A stretch of DNA of 5,214 bases, from the NCBI GenBank assembly GCA_020628635.1, contig JAHDEU010000185.1:1-5214 (forward strand), in the 5' to 3' direction. The position numbers were made by a program, and so were the translations under genes. This DNA is from Hellea sp. (GTDB taxonomy: Bacteria > Pseudomonadota > Alphaproteobacteria > Caulobacterales > Maricaulaceae). The notes under the pieces are model-generated. The model ran no database searches, had not been told where the DNA came from, and saw nothing but the letters and a program-made list of their open reading frames with translations. Every line of letters begins with the position of its first letter. The stretch's first letter is position 1. Below, in pieces: positions 1 through 5,214 of the stretch.

Positions 1-726
1 GATGATCTCGCCCGTGCGAATGTCGAGCACGACCCCCGCCGCCGACTGGGCGGAGAACCTCTCGGTCGCGAGTGCGAGTTCGTCGGACAGCGCAAACTGC
101 ACGCGCGCATCGATGGACAGAGCCACGGCTGGCGCGCCCTCCTGCATGATGCGGTCGTCATACGCGCGCTCCGCCCCGGCCGCGCCCTTCAGGTCGATAT
201 CGGTCCAGCCGACGACATGGCTCGCCAGCGGCGCGACCGGATAGACGCGCTTGGGCTCGCGACGGAAATTTAGGCCCGGCAGACCGAGCTCGAACACGGC
301 CTGCTTGTCCTTGGGCGACAGACCACGATCAATCCAGACGAAAGCGCGCTCACTGGAGAGCTGCCGCTGCACCTTGGCGCGGTCGAGTTCAGGGCGCAGC
401 GCGACGAGCTTGGCCGCCGTCTCCGCCGCGTTCCAGATGCGGTCCGGTTCCGCGTAAAGCGAGTAGGTCGAGAGCGTCGTGGCGAGCACCTCGCCGTGAC
501 GGTCGGTGATGTCGGCGCGCACGTCGAGCACGGACGCCGGGACGGCGCGGCGGTGATTGTCGGGCGAAAGCAACGCGACCTCAGCCAGCCGCACCAGCAC
601 GACGCCGATCATGAAGAGGAAGACGACCAAGCTCATGCGGATGCGGATTCGGCCTTCGGACACGGCTTCGAACTCGACATCCGCGACATCGACAGCCGGT
701 TCGGTGTGGAACGGCAGGCCGCTCAT
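1..726 (-). CDS. ftsI: Peptidoglycan D,D-transpeptidase FtsI (PBP3), N-terminal 242 residues, cut by window edge
   Basis: This is the class B penicillin-binding protein that cross-links septal peptidoglycan with FtsW and the FtsQLB complex, anchored in the inner membrane with its catalytic domain in the periplasm. I translated it by hand from the ATG at 726. Residues 1-30 are a cytoplasmic tail that is acidic and then basic (RIRIR). A single hydrophobic segment lies at about 31-47 (MSLVVFLFMIGVVLV). The periplasmic dimerisation domain follows, with the family signatures ADITDRHGEVLA (71-82), LPGLNFRREPKRVYP (149-163), SIDARVQ (204-210) and GVVLDIRTGEII (231-242). The last one normally opens the transpeptidase domain, so the catalytic SxxK, SxN and KTG motifs lie beyond the window. 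The start codon overlaps the ftsL stop as ATGA (723-726). A weak AAGGCGG lies upstream. No frameshift or stop occurs across the 726 bp. The family assignment is firm. Confidence 0.95.
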   Translation of the reverse strand, partial: MSGLPFHTEPAVDVADVEFEAVSEGRIRIRMSLVVFLFMIGVVLVRLAEVALLSPDNHRRAVPASVLDVRADITDRHGEVLATTLSTYSLYAEPDRIWNAAETAAKLVALRPELDRAKVQRQLSSERAFVWIDRGLSPKDKQAVFELGLPGLNFRREPKRVYPVAPLASHVVGWTDIDLKGAAGAERAYDDRIMQEGAPAVALSIDARVQFALSDELALATERFSAQSAAGVVLDIRTGEII

Positions 727-1025
727 GGCGCCGCCGCCTTCGTGTCGGCGACCTTGATCGGCTCCAGCCCGAGCTGTTGGGACGACAGCGCGCGCAGCCG
801 GTCCGGCGCGGCCAGAACAGCACGTTCGGCCTTCAGCACGTCGATGGCGGTCTCCTGCGCGGCGATGGCGCGTTCCAGCCGGACGACCTCGGCGCGGGCT
901 TCCTGCGCGCGGGTCTTCACATAGAACAGCCCAACGGTCAGCACGACGCCCAGCATGACCAGCAGGAACAGGCCCAACCGGCGCGATGCCCGGGCTTCTG
1001 GAGCATAGACGTAGGCGCCGCTCAT
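723..1025 (-). CDS. ftsL: Cell division protein FtsL (100 aa)
   Basis: FtsL is a small bitopic divisome protein that pairs with FtsB through a periplasmic coiled coil and helps activate FtsWI. The sequence shows a short cytoplasmic N-terminus, one transmembrane helix at about residues 17-36 (LGLFLLVMLGVVLTVGLFYV), and then a heptad-rich, charged helix at about 38-72 (RAQEARAEVVRLERAIAAQE and onwards). It ends with a conserved-looking LSSQQLGLEPI segment (about 80-90), as in alphaproteobacterial FtsL proteins. FtsL is poorly conserved in sequence, so the call rests on architecture plus position between rsmH and ftsI, which is the canonical dcw order. The ATG at 1025 overlaps the rsmH stop as ATGA and its own TGA overlaps the ftsI start. 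No clear Shine-Dalgarno precedes it, so translational coupling is inferred. Confidence 0.92.
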   Translation of the reverse strand: MSGAYVYAPEARASRRLGLFLLVMLGVVLTVGLFYVKTRAQEARAEVVRLERAIAAQETAIDVLKAERAVLAAPDRLRALSSQQLGLEPIKVADTKAAAP

Positions 1026-2011
1026 GCGATGGCCGCCAATGTCGGGAGCGCGCGCTTGGCAGGCGTCCAGTCTGGGTCCTGCTCATGCGCGGGCGCGTCG
1101 GTGCGGATCGCCATGCGCAGTTTGGCTGACCGCGCACGCGGATTGCTCTGCTCTTCGGCGCGGCTCGGCTTGACGACGGAGCGGCGCGGCAGGCGGAAGC
1201 TCGCGGCCGGACCCGTCTGCGTCACGGCAGGCGCATAGCGCGAGCCACCCTCGAATTCCCCTGCCCGGTCGCGCAGGAATTGCTTGGCGATGCGGTCTTC
1301 GAGCGAGTGGAACGTCACGACGACCAGACGCCCGCCCGGCGCGAGCAGCCGTTCCGCCGCGCAGAGGCCGCGGTAGAGCTCGCCCAACTCGTCATTTACG
1401 AAGATGCGCAGCGCCTGGAAAATGCGCGTGGCCGGATGGATCTTGCCGGATCGCGGGATGACGCTTTCGATGACGTCGACCAGTTCCGCGGTCGTCGCGA
1501 TTTCGGCGTCCTGGCGCGCTTCGACGATCCGGGCCGCCGCGCGCCGTGCTTGGCGCTCTTCTCCATATACGCGGAAGACGGTTTCGAGCTCGCTCTCGCT
1601 CAGTTTCATTACAGCGTCCCGCGCGGTCGGTCCGCTGCGGCTCATGCGCATGTCGAGAGGGCCGTCCTTCTGGAACGAAAAACCCCGCTCGGCGCGGTCG
1701 ATCTGCATGGACGACACGCCGATGTCGAAGACAATAACGTCGGCGAGCGGAAGGTCGTGTTGGTCCATTTCGGAGAACGGCGTCTCTACCAGCCGGAAAC
1801 GGCTATCGTATTGGTCGGCCAGCTCATCGGCGCGCGACCGCACAGACGGATCGCGGTCCAGCCCGACGACCTCGCCCGCGCCCGCTTGCAGGAAGGCCTC
1901 GCTGTAGCCGCCATTCCCGAAGGTCGCGTCCACGACGCGCTCGCCGGCCTGCACGTCGGCCGCACGAAGGACCTCGTCGAGCATGACCGGAATATGCGGA
2001 CGCCCGCTCAC
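1022..2011 (-). CDS. rsmH: 16S rRNA (cytosine-1402-N4)-methyltransferase RsmH (MraW)
   Basis: RsmH is a cytoplasmic SAM-dependent enzyme that N4-methylates C1402 of 16S rRNA at the ribosomal P site. The 329-residue product has the usual family length (about 310-340) and nearly every family signature: HIPVMLDEVL (6-15), the SAM-binding DATFGNGG (28-35), GLDRDP (50-55), FDIGVSSMQID (95-105), RGFSF and DGPLDMRM (109-123), KIHPATRIFQALRI plus VNDEL (190-209), VVTFHSLEDR (231-240) and the C-terminal NPRARSAKLR (290-299). The start is GTG at 2011, overlapping the mraZ stop as GTGA. It is preferred because it places HIPVMLDEV five residues from the N-terminus, as in homologues. Asn at position 30 of the loop (FGNGG), instead of Ala or Arg, is ordinary variation. 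The gene is co-transcribed with its neighbours by inference from the overlaps. Confidence 0.97.
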   Translation of the reverse strand: MSGRPHIPVMLDEVLRAADVQAGERVVDATFGNGGYSEAFLQAGAGEVVGLDRDPSVRSRADELADQYDSRFRLVETPFSEMDQHDLPLADVIVFDIGVSSMQIDRAERGFSFQKDGPLDMRMSRSGPTARDAVMKLSESELETVFRVYGEERQARRAAARIVEARQDAEIATTAELVDVIESVIPRSGKIHPATRIFQALRIFVNDELGELYRGLCAAERLLAPGGRLVVVTFHSLEDRIAKQFLRDRAGEFEGGSRYAPAVTQTGPAASFRLPRRSVVKPSRAEEQSNPRARSAKLRMAIRTDAPAHEQDPDWTPAKRALPTLAAIA

Positions 2012-2460
2012 AGTGCCATCCGGACATTGCCGAGCAGGCGCGTGGCCTTGGCGCGCTCGCGCATGGCCTCCATCCGCTCCTCATGCGCGCCCGGCTCCCA
2101 AATCTCGAAGCGGTTGCCGAGGCCGACGAAGCAGGCCGCGTTGCCGAGATCGGCATGGTCGCGGAATTCCTGCGGCAGCACGATGCGTCCGGTCTTGTCA
2201 TAGCCGAGCCGCTTGGCCCCGCCGAGCAGCACCATTTGCTGCGCCTGCGCGGCCTCGACCGACAATGTGCCTTCGGCGACCCGTTCAAAGATTTCCGACT
2301 GCAGTGCGTCCATCAGCTTGCGGTCGCCGCCTTCGAGAAAGGTGCCGTGCACGCTCGGCCAGACATAGATCGCGTCCTGATCGACCACGTCGCGAAACGC
2401 CGACGGGACAGAGGTTCTGCCCTTCGCGTCGATCGCGTTTGTCGCGGTGGAAAGGAACAT
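2008..2460 (-). CDS. mraZ: Transcriptional regulator MraZ
   Basis: MraZ is the first gene of most dcw clusters. It is a ring-forming, DNA-binding protein with tandem SpoVT/AbrB-like swapped-hairpin domains, and it represses its own operon in E. coli. Counting from the ATG at 2460, the protein has 150 residues, the usual size. The two diagnostic motifs are DAKGR (11-15) in the first repeat and DKTGRIVLP (88-96) in the second, each starting one half of the internal duplication. I chose ATG 2460 because it gives MFLST before DAKGR, similar to other alphaproteobacterial MraZ proteins. An in-frame GTG at 2475 would add five residues (MRGRF). Neither start has a convincing Shine-Dalgarno, so the start is less certain than the identity. 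The stop overlaps the rsmH GTG start. The TGGG-type repeats 47-81 bp upstream are probably its own operator. Confidence 0.95.
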   Translation of the reverse strand: MFLSTATNAIDAKGRTSVPSAFRDVVDQDAIYVWPSVHGTFLEGGDRKLMDALQSEIFERVAEGTLSVEAAQAQQMVLLGGAKRLGYDKTGRIVLPQEFRDHADLGNAACFVGLGNRFEIWEPGAHEERMEAMRERAKATRLLGNVRMAL

Positions 2461-2506
2461 GAAGCGGCCCCGCACGAACCGGCGCGAACGGGACTGCCCG
2501 CACCTT

Positions 2507-2541
2507 TGGTCAGCAATGGGATATCATGGGAAATCATGGTC
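2507..2541. promoter_or_regulatory. Predicted MraZ operator: four pentamers at exact 10-bp period
   Basis: Read on the plus strand, the pentamers TGGTC (2507), TGGGA (2517), TGGGA (2527) and TGGTC (2537) are each separated by exactly 5 bp (AGCAA, TATCA, AATCA). Published MraZ sites in E. coli are direct repeats of TGGGN with 5-nt spacers just upstream of mraZ, and this pattern matches in motif, spacing and location (47-81 bp before the mraZ ATG). The outer two copies carry T in place of the third G. Negative autoregulation of the dcw operon is inferred from the family. The repeats read TGGG on the strand opposite to mraZ, so their orientation relative to characterised operators should be compared. 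Confidence 0.8.
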
Positions 2542-2563
2542 GGCCACGCCACGTGAAGGTTTT

Positions 2564-2592
2564 GTTAGCCATACCGCTTAAGGTCTTAACAA
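2564..2592 (-). promoter_or_regulatory. Possible mraZ/dcw promoter
   Basis: On the minus strand TTGTTA (2592-2587) and GCTAAC (2569-2564) are separated by 17 bp and could serve as -35 and -10 boxes. The -35 is a fair match to TTGACA and the -10 is weak. A start near 2557 would place the MraZ repeats just downstream of the transcription start, where bound protein could block RNA polymerase. This is a consensus match only. Readthrough from the rnpB promoter is an alternative or additional source of dcw transcription. Confidence 0.35.
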
Positions 2593-2619
2593 GCTGTGAG
2601 TAACCGGTACGAGCGCATG

Positions 2620-2635
2620 GTTTCGCAATCGAAAC
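2620..2635. repeat. Short perfect inverted repeat between rnpB and mraZ
   Basis: GTTTCG, a CAAT loop and CGAAAC form a perfect 6-bp inverted repeat, 25 bp past the predicted 3' end of rnpB. On the rnpB strand it is not followed by a run of T, so it is not a convincing intrinsic terminator. It could be an RNA processing or pausing hairpin, or a binding site for an unidentified regulator, or chance. Confidence 0.4.
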
Positions 2636-2659
2636 AACCGCTTCGCCTGTGGATGAAAG

Positions 2660-3025
2660 TGTCAGAGGGCCTGTAAGCCGGGTTCTGTACTGCGATATGG
2701 TTAATCGCAGCGGCGGCCATTCATCTGGGGCGGCGCTCGCGCGCCGCCTCTAGCGACCGACCCGGACGACACCGACAAAGCGCGGCATACGTCGTCCCTA
2801 TTTGGTCTTGCTCCGGATGGGGTTTACCGTGACGGAGCGGATTGCTCCGCCCCCGGTGCGCTCTTACCGCACCCTTTCAGCTTTTCCCGCGAAGATCGCG
2901 GGTAGTCTTCTCTCTGTGGCACTGTCCCTCGGACAAAAGTCCGGCCAGCCATTAACTGGCATCCTGCTTTGCTGGAGCCCGGACTTTCCTCACGCTCTCA
3001 CGTGCGGCCGCCCGGCCCTCTGACA
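2660..3025 (-). ncRNA. rnpB: RNase P RNA, bacterial type A (rnpB)
   Basis: This is the catalytic RNA subunit of ribonuclease P, which removes 5' leaders from pre-tRNAs together with the RnpA protein. Read on the minus strand, all universal blocks appear in order: GAGGAAAGTCCGGGC (2991-2977), AGTGCCACAGAGA (2923-2911), GGTAAGAGCGCACCG (2869-2855), GGTAAAC (2828-2822, the loop that pairs with the tRNA CCA end), AGCAAGACCAAATAGG (2812-2797), CAGATGAATGG (2728-2718) and ACAGAACCCGGCTTA (2689-2675). The ends close as helix P1: TGTCAGAGGGCC at 3025-3014 is perfectly complementary to the segment at 2671-2660. The length of about 366 nt is normal. A GC-rich hairpin (2729-2749) and a TGCGAT/ATCGCA stem near 2691-2709 fit the peripheral helices. 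The 5' end fits the upstream promoter; the 3' end may lie a few nucleotides beyond 2660. There is no obvious intrinsic terminator, and mraZ follows on the same strand. Confidence 0.97.
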
Positions 3026-3030
3026 GCCGC

Positions 3031-3059
3031 GCTAAACCGTGCTAGGCGGGGGCCGTCAA
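3031..3059 (-). promoter_or_regulatory. rnpB promoter (sigma-70 type)
   Basis: On the minus strand a TTGACG -35 box (3059-3054) and a TTTAGC -10 box (3036-3031) are separated by exactly 17 bp. Transcription would start 6-7 nt downstream, at about 3025-3024, which is exactly the first base of the RNase P P1 helix. The strong -35 and the agreement with the RNA 5' end make this the best-supported promoter in the window. Confidence 0.75.
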
Positions 3060-3062
3060 GCG

Positions 3063-3066
3063 GGAG
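3063..3066 (+). promoter_or_regulatory. Ribosome binding site of the amidohydrolase gene
   Basis: GGAG, within GGGAGAG, ends 6 nt before the ATG at 3073. This is good Shine-Dalgarno spacing. It fixes the start codon that also yields the lipoprotein signal peptide. It lies just outside the -35 box of the divergent rnpB promoter. Confidence 0.75.
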
Positions 3067-3072
3067 AGTGCC

Positions 3073-4767
3073 ATGAAACGAGTCTGTCTAGCTTTAAGCC
3101 TCCTCTTGCTCGGATGTAGCGCGGCGGAGCCGGGCGTGGATGCGATGTCCGACGTCACGCTCTACCGAACGACCGCCGTGACGTCCGACCCGGCCCAGCC
3201 GGTCGCCACCGGGGTTGCGCTGAAGGGCGACAGCATCGCGGCCGTGGGCGACTTCGAGGCGCTTCGAGACCAGCTCAAGGGCGCGGAAGTGGACGAGAGC
3301 TTTGCCGACGTCGTCATGCTCCCCGGCCTCATCGACCCGCATGTCCACATGACGCTGGGCGCCATGATGTACGGCGCGCAGATCGTGCCGCCTTGGGACG
3401 TGCCCGTCGCGGACGGGACCATCGAAGGCCTCACCACGCGCACCGCTTTGCTGTCGCGCATCGCACAGATCGAGCGCTCCGCAGACGACGGCCCGCTGGT
3501 GCTCTGGGGCTATCACGACCTGATCCAGGGCAATGTGCGCCGTGCCGATCTCGATGCCATTTCCAAGACACGGCCGATCATGCTCTGGCACTGGTCGGGG
3601 CATGATTTCTACCTTAACAGCGCGGCCATCCGCTTCCTCGAAATCGACGCCAGCCTTCACGAGACGTTCGAGGGCGTGGAGCTGGACGCGGACGGCGAGC
3701 TGACGGGGCGCATCTATGAGGACGCCCTGCTCGCCGTCTTCCCCAAGCTCGCGACCATCCTGATGAGCCCGGATCACATCGCGCGCGGCTGGGAGCGCTA
3801 TGAGAGCCTGCTGCGCGATGCGGGCGTCACCACGGTGGCCGAGATGGGCTACGGCATTTTCGGACAAGCCGCCGAGGACGCGTTTCTCGCCCAGCACCAC
3901 TCCGACGCCGATGGCTACGCCGTCTATCTGGTGCCCGAGCACCGCGCCTTCGCCCGCGCGCATGAGGACCCTGTCGCCGCCATGACCGCCCTGCGCGAGA
4001 CGGACCCGCGCGTGCTGCCACAGGTCAAGCTGTTCAGTGACGCCGCCTTCTACAGCCAGACCATGGCCATGAGCGACCCTTACGTCGCGGGACAATCGGA
4101 AGGCAGCACGGGGCTGTTCGTGACGGAGCCGGACGCCCTGCCCGACCTCATGGCGCGCTACTGGAATGCCGGGCTCGACATCCATGTCCATTCCAACGGC
4201 GATGCCGCGCAGGACAGCACGATCAACGCCATCGCCTCGCTGCCGCCGGAAGCCACCGAAGACCAGCGCGTCATCCTGGAGCATGCCGCCCTGCTCTCGC
4301 CGAGCCATGTCCGCGCGCTGTCCGACCTGCCCGTCGGCATCAGCGCCGCGTCGCACTACGTTCGCTATATGGGCACGACGATGAGCACGGCCATCGGCCC
4401 GGAACGCGCGCGATGGCTCTCGCCCATGCGCTCGGTCGCAGACGCCGGCATTCCCATGACGCTGCACAGCGACGCGCCCCTCGCCCCGCCCTACCCGCTT
4501 CTCGCCGCGCAGGCGCATCTGTTGCGCGACACGGTCGATGGCCGCGTGGCCAATGCAGACGAGCGCCTGACACGTGAACAGGCCCTGCGCGCGGTCACGC
4601 TCGACGCCGCCTGGTCGCTCGGGCTGGAGGACACAATCGGCTCCATCGAAGCGGGCAAGCGCGCGGACTTCACCGTGGTCACGATGAACCCACTGGAAAC
4701 CGCGCCGGAGAACTGGGACGAGATCGAGGTGCTGGGGCGGATCAGGAGTGGGCGGGCCTTTGAGTGA
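3073..4767 (+). CDS. Predicted lipoprotein, amidohydrolase 3 (YtcJ-like) family metal-dependent hydrolase
   Basis: This is a 564-residue member of the amidohydrolase superfamily, whose TIM-barrel enzymes hydrolyse amides, imides or related C-N bonds with one or two metals. A short lipoprotein signal, with hydrophobic L6-L13 and lipobox LLGC (Cys15, then Ser16), predicts export and lipid anchoring, probably at the outer membrane. Family motifs appear in order: LPGLIDPHVH (83-92, metal ligands His90 and His92), GH-x4-NSAA (176-185), GELTGRIYEDA (208-218), GVTTVAEMG (251-259), VKLFSDAA (318-325), DIHVHSNGDAA (369-379), ILEHA (401-405, His404), LHSDAP (464-469, Asp467) and the C-terminal GSIEAGKRADFTVV (523-536), which rebuilds the small beta-sandwich domain. 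Length is normal and no active-site residue looks lost. Relatives include uncharacterised YtcJ proteins and N-substituted formamide deformylase. The substrate cannot be inferred here, and no pathway genes are adjacent. It is transcribed divergently from rnpB and looks monocistronic. Confidence 0.9.
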   Translation: MKRVCLALSLLLLGCSAAEPGVDAMSDVTLYRTTAVTSDPAQPVATGVALKGDSIAAVGDFEALRDQLKGAEVDESFADVVMLPGLIDPHVHMTLGAMMYGAQIVPPWDVPVADGTIEGLTTRTALLSRIAQIERSADDGPLVLWGYHDLIQGNVRRADLDAISKTRPIMLWHWSGHDFYLNSAAIRFLEIDASLHETFEGVELDADGELTGRIYEDALLAVFPKLATILMSPDHIARGWERYESLLRDAGVTTVAEMGYGIFGQAAEDAFLAQHHSDADGYAVYLVPEHRAFARAHEDPVAAMTALRETDPRVLPQVKLFSDAAFYSQTMAMSDPYVAGQSEGSTGLFVTEPDALPDLMARYWNAGLDIHVHSNGDAAQDSTINAIASLPPEATEDQRVILEHAALLSPSHVRALSDLPVGISAASHYVRYMGTTMSTAIGPERARWLSPMRSVADAGIPMTLHSDAPLAPPYPLLAAQAHLLRDTVDGRVANADERLTREQALRAVTLDAAWSLGLEDTIGSIEAGKRADFTVVTMNPLETAPENWDEIEVLGRIRSGRAFE

Positions 4768-4810
4768 GGTGGACGAGCGGCGGCAGATGATCGAATTCGC
4801 TGACCTTCCC

Positions 4811-4895
4811 TCACCCCAGGTTTGATCCGGAGTCCATCTCCGGGCGGTTCGCGCGTTTGCGTCGGTTGATTGATTTCGGGTCGAGCCCGGGATGA
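4811..4895. repeat. Degenerate inverted-repeat element (28-nt arms, 29-nt loop)
   Basis: The arm at 4811-4838 aligns without gaps to the reverse complement of 4868-4895 at 20 of 28 positions. Most mismatches are transitions, so an RNA copy could keep G-U pairs. The left arm contains its own hairpin (CCGGAG, TCCAT, CTCCGG; 4827-4843) and the right arm contains GGGTCGAGCCC. The layout resembles the widespread alphaproteobacterial intergenic palindromes built around TTGATCCGGG and GGGTCAAGCCCGG. That resemblance is from memory, not a search. It starts 44 bp after the amidohydrolase stop and could act as a weak terminator or an mRNA 3' stabiliser. Confidence 0.6.
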
Positions 4896-4939
4896 GCGTG
4901 CGTGGAATGGTCACGGCTGCGACCAGCTCCATCCCACTT

Positions 4940-5073
4940 CTCCCCTCTGAGGGGAGGTGTCGCCGCGAGCGCAGCGAGTAGGTGACGGAGGGGTAAGGTG
5001 TCTCGTCTCTAGAACTGAGTGACCTTACCCCTCCGCCCATCGCTTCGCTCGGGCACCTCCCCTCAGAGGGGAG
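4940..5073. repeat. Head-to-head palindromic repeat pair (REP/BIME-like element, 134 bp)
   Basis: The outer 20 bp at 4940-4959 are a perfect inverted copy of 5054-5073, and the inner 14 bp at 4986-4999 (CGGAGGGGTAAGGT) are a perfect inverted copy of 5022-5035. Each outer arm is itself a palindrome: CTCCCCTC and GAGGGGAG around one central base (4940-4956 and 5057-5073). The middle of each half differs in length and sequence (26 versus 18 nt), although both contain a GAGCG-x-AGCGA core. The two units are joined by about 22 unique bases (5000-5021). This is a typical layout for a REP doublet. It lies outside any gene, about 170 bp past the amidohydrolase stop. Confidence 0.85.
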
Positions 5074-5214
5074 GAGTTTGGTTTGGTGCGTTTCTCAACG
5101 CCTCACTTCGTCTCCTATCCTGTTCTCGGAGCAAGCGCCCCTGTCCTGCCGAGGATCGCGCCTGCGGCCGAGCATTGTTTTCTTGCCGATGCGTCGTGGG
5201 TGACACGAGCGCGG
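5074..5214. other. Unassigned sequence at the right edge
   Basis: No gene can be supported here. On the minus strand a reading frame enters from the window edge and stops at 5095-5097 after 39 codons (basic, ending SENRIGDEVRR). A second open frame reaches into the adjacent repeat. On the plus strand a frame from about 5101 closes with TGA near 5200. None has a recognisable start, ribosome site or family motif inside the window. It may be the tail of a minus-strand gene or more intergenic repeat sequence. Confidence 0.3.

Noticed and set aside
1280..2203. A 307-codon plus-strand frame opposite rsmH and mraZ
   Set aside because: It is antisense to two firmly identified genes and its product resembles no known fold or motif. 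Codon bias of GC-rich DNA explains it.
2461..2475. Upstream GTG start for mraZ
   Set aside because: It would add five residues without a better ribosome site, and the ATG at 2460 gives the expected distance to the DAKGR motif. It is not excluded.
2565..2600. Possible CtrA sites (TTAA half-sites near 2578-2589)
   Set aside because: CtrA boxes need TTAA-N7-TTAA. Here the half-sites are 4 bp apart, and the 7-bp partner of the second one reads TGAG. It may still be a degenerate site but is not supported.
2646..2656. DnaA-box-like TGTGGATGA just beyond the rnpB 3' end
   Set aside because: It is a single copy with one mismatch to TGTGGATAA and no neighbouring boxes or AT-rich region, so there is no case for an origin.
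2802..3023. A 73-codon plus-strand frame
   Set aside because: It lies entirely within rnpB on the opposite strand, whose conserved blocks explain the sequence.
4827..4843. Intrinsic terminator for the amidohydrolase gene
   Set aside because: The CCGGAG/CTCCGG hairpin is not followed by a T tract. It is better explained as part of the larger inverted repeat, although it may contribute to termination.
3094..5040. A 648-codon open frame on the minus strand opposite the amidohydrolase
   Set aside because: It is antisense to a gene with clear family motifs, runs through the palindromic repeats, and its product has no recognisable domain. It is a high-GC shadow frame.
4940..5073. CRISPR array or transposon ends
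   Set aside because: There are only two inverted units with no regular spacers, no transposase gene and no evident target-site duplication.

Overview
The window looks like chromosomal DNA from a GC-rich alphaproteobacterium. The evidence is the compact mraZ-rsmH-ftsL-ftsI cell-division (dcw) block, a type A RNase P RNA with alphaproteobacterial-style conserved blocks, and GC-rich palindromic intergenic repeats of a kind common in this class. A member of the Caulobacterales/Maricaulales/Hyphomonadaceae group is a reasonable guess, but the sequence alone does not fix the genus.

Layout. Positions 1-2460 hold the start of the dcw cluster, read right to left on the minus strand: mraZ, rsmH (mraW), ftsL and the first 242 codons of ftsI, which runs off the left edge. 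All three junctions are 4-bp start/stop overlaps (GTGA or ATGA), so this is a tightly coupled operon. Positions 2461-2659 are its control region. The clearest element is a run of four TGGKM pentamers on an exact 10-bp period, which matches the known binding pattern of MraZ and suggests autoregulation. Positions 2660-3025 encode rnpB, also on the minus strand and immediately upstream of mraZ. It has a well-placed promoter at 3031-3059.

Divergent from rnpB, with only 47 bp between them, is a plus-strand gene (3073-4767) for a predicted lipoprotein of the metal-dependent amidohydrolase 3 (YtcJ-like) family. All the expected metal-site motifs are present. Its substrate cannot be read from the sequence.

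Positions 4768-5214 contain no supported gene. They hold two different inverted-repeat elements one after the other: a degenerate 85-bp one (4811-4895) and a well-preserved 134-bp head-to-head one (4940-5073). The last 141 bp are unassigned.

Together, the minus-strand genes serve the septum: MraZ regulates, RsmH methylates 16S rRNA, and FtsL and FtsI belong to the septal peptidoglycan synthesis machinery. RnpB matures tRNAs. The amidohydrolase is functionally unrelated as far as can be seen. I found no sign of a new multi-gene system. The most informative non-coding features are the MraZ operator, the tightly packed rnpB/amidohydrolase divergent region and the palindromic repeats.
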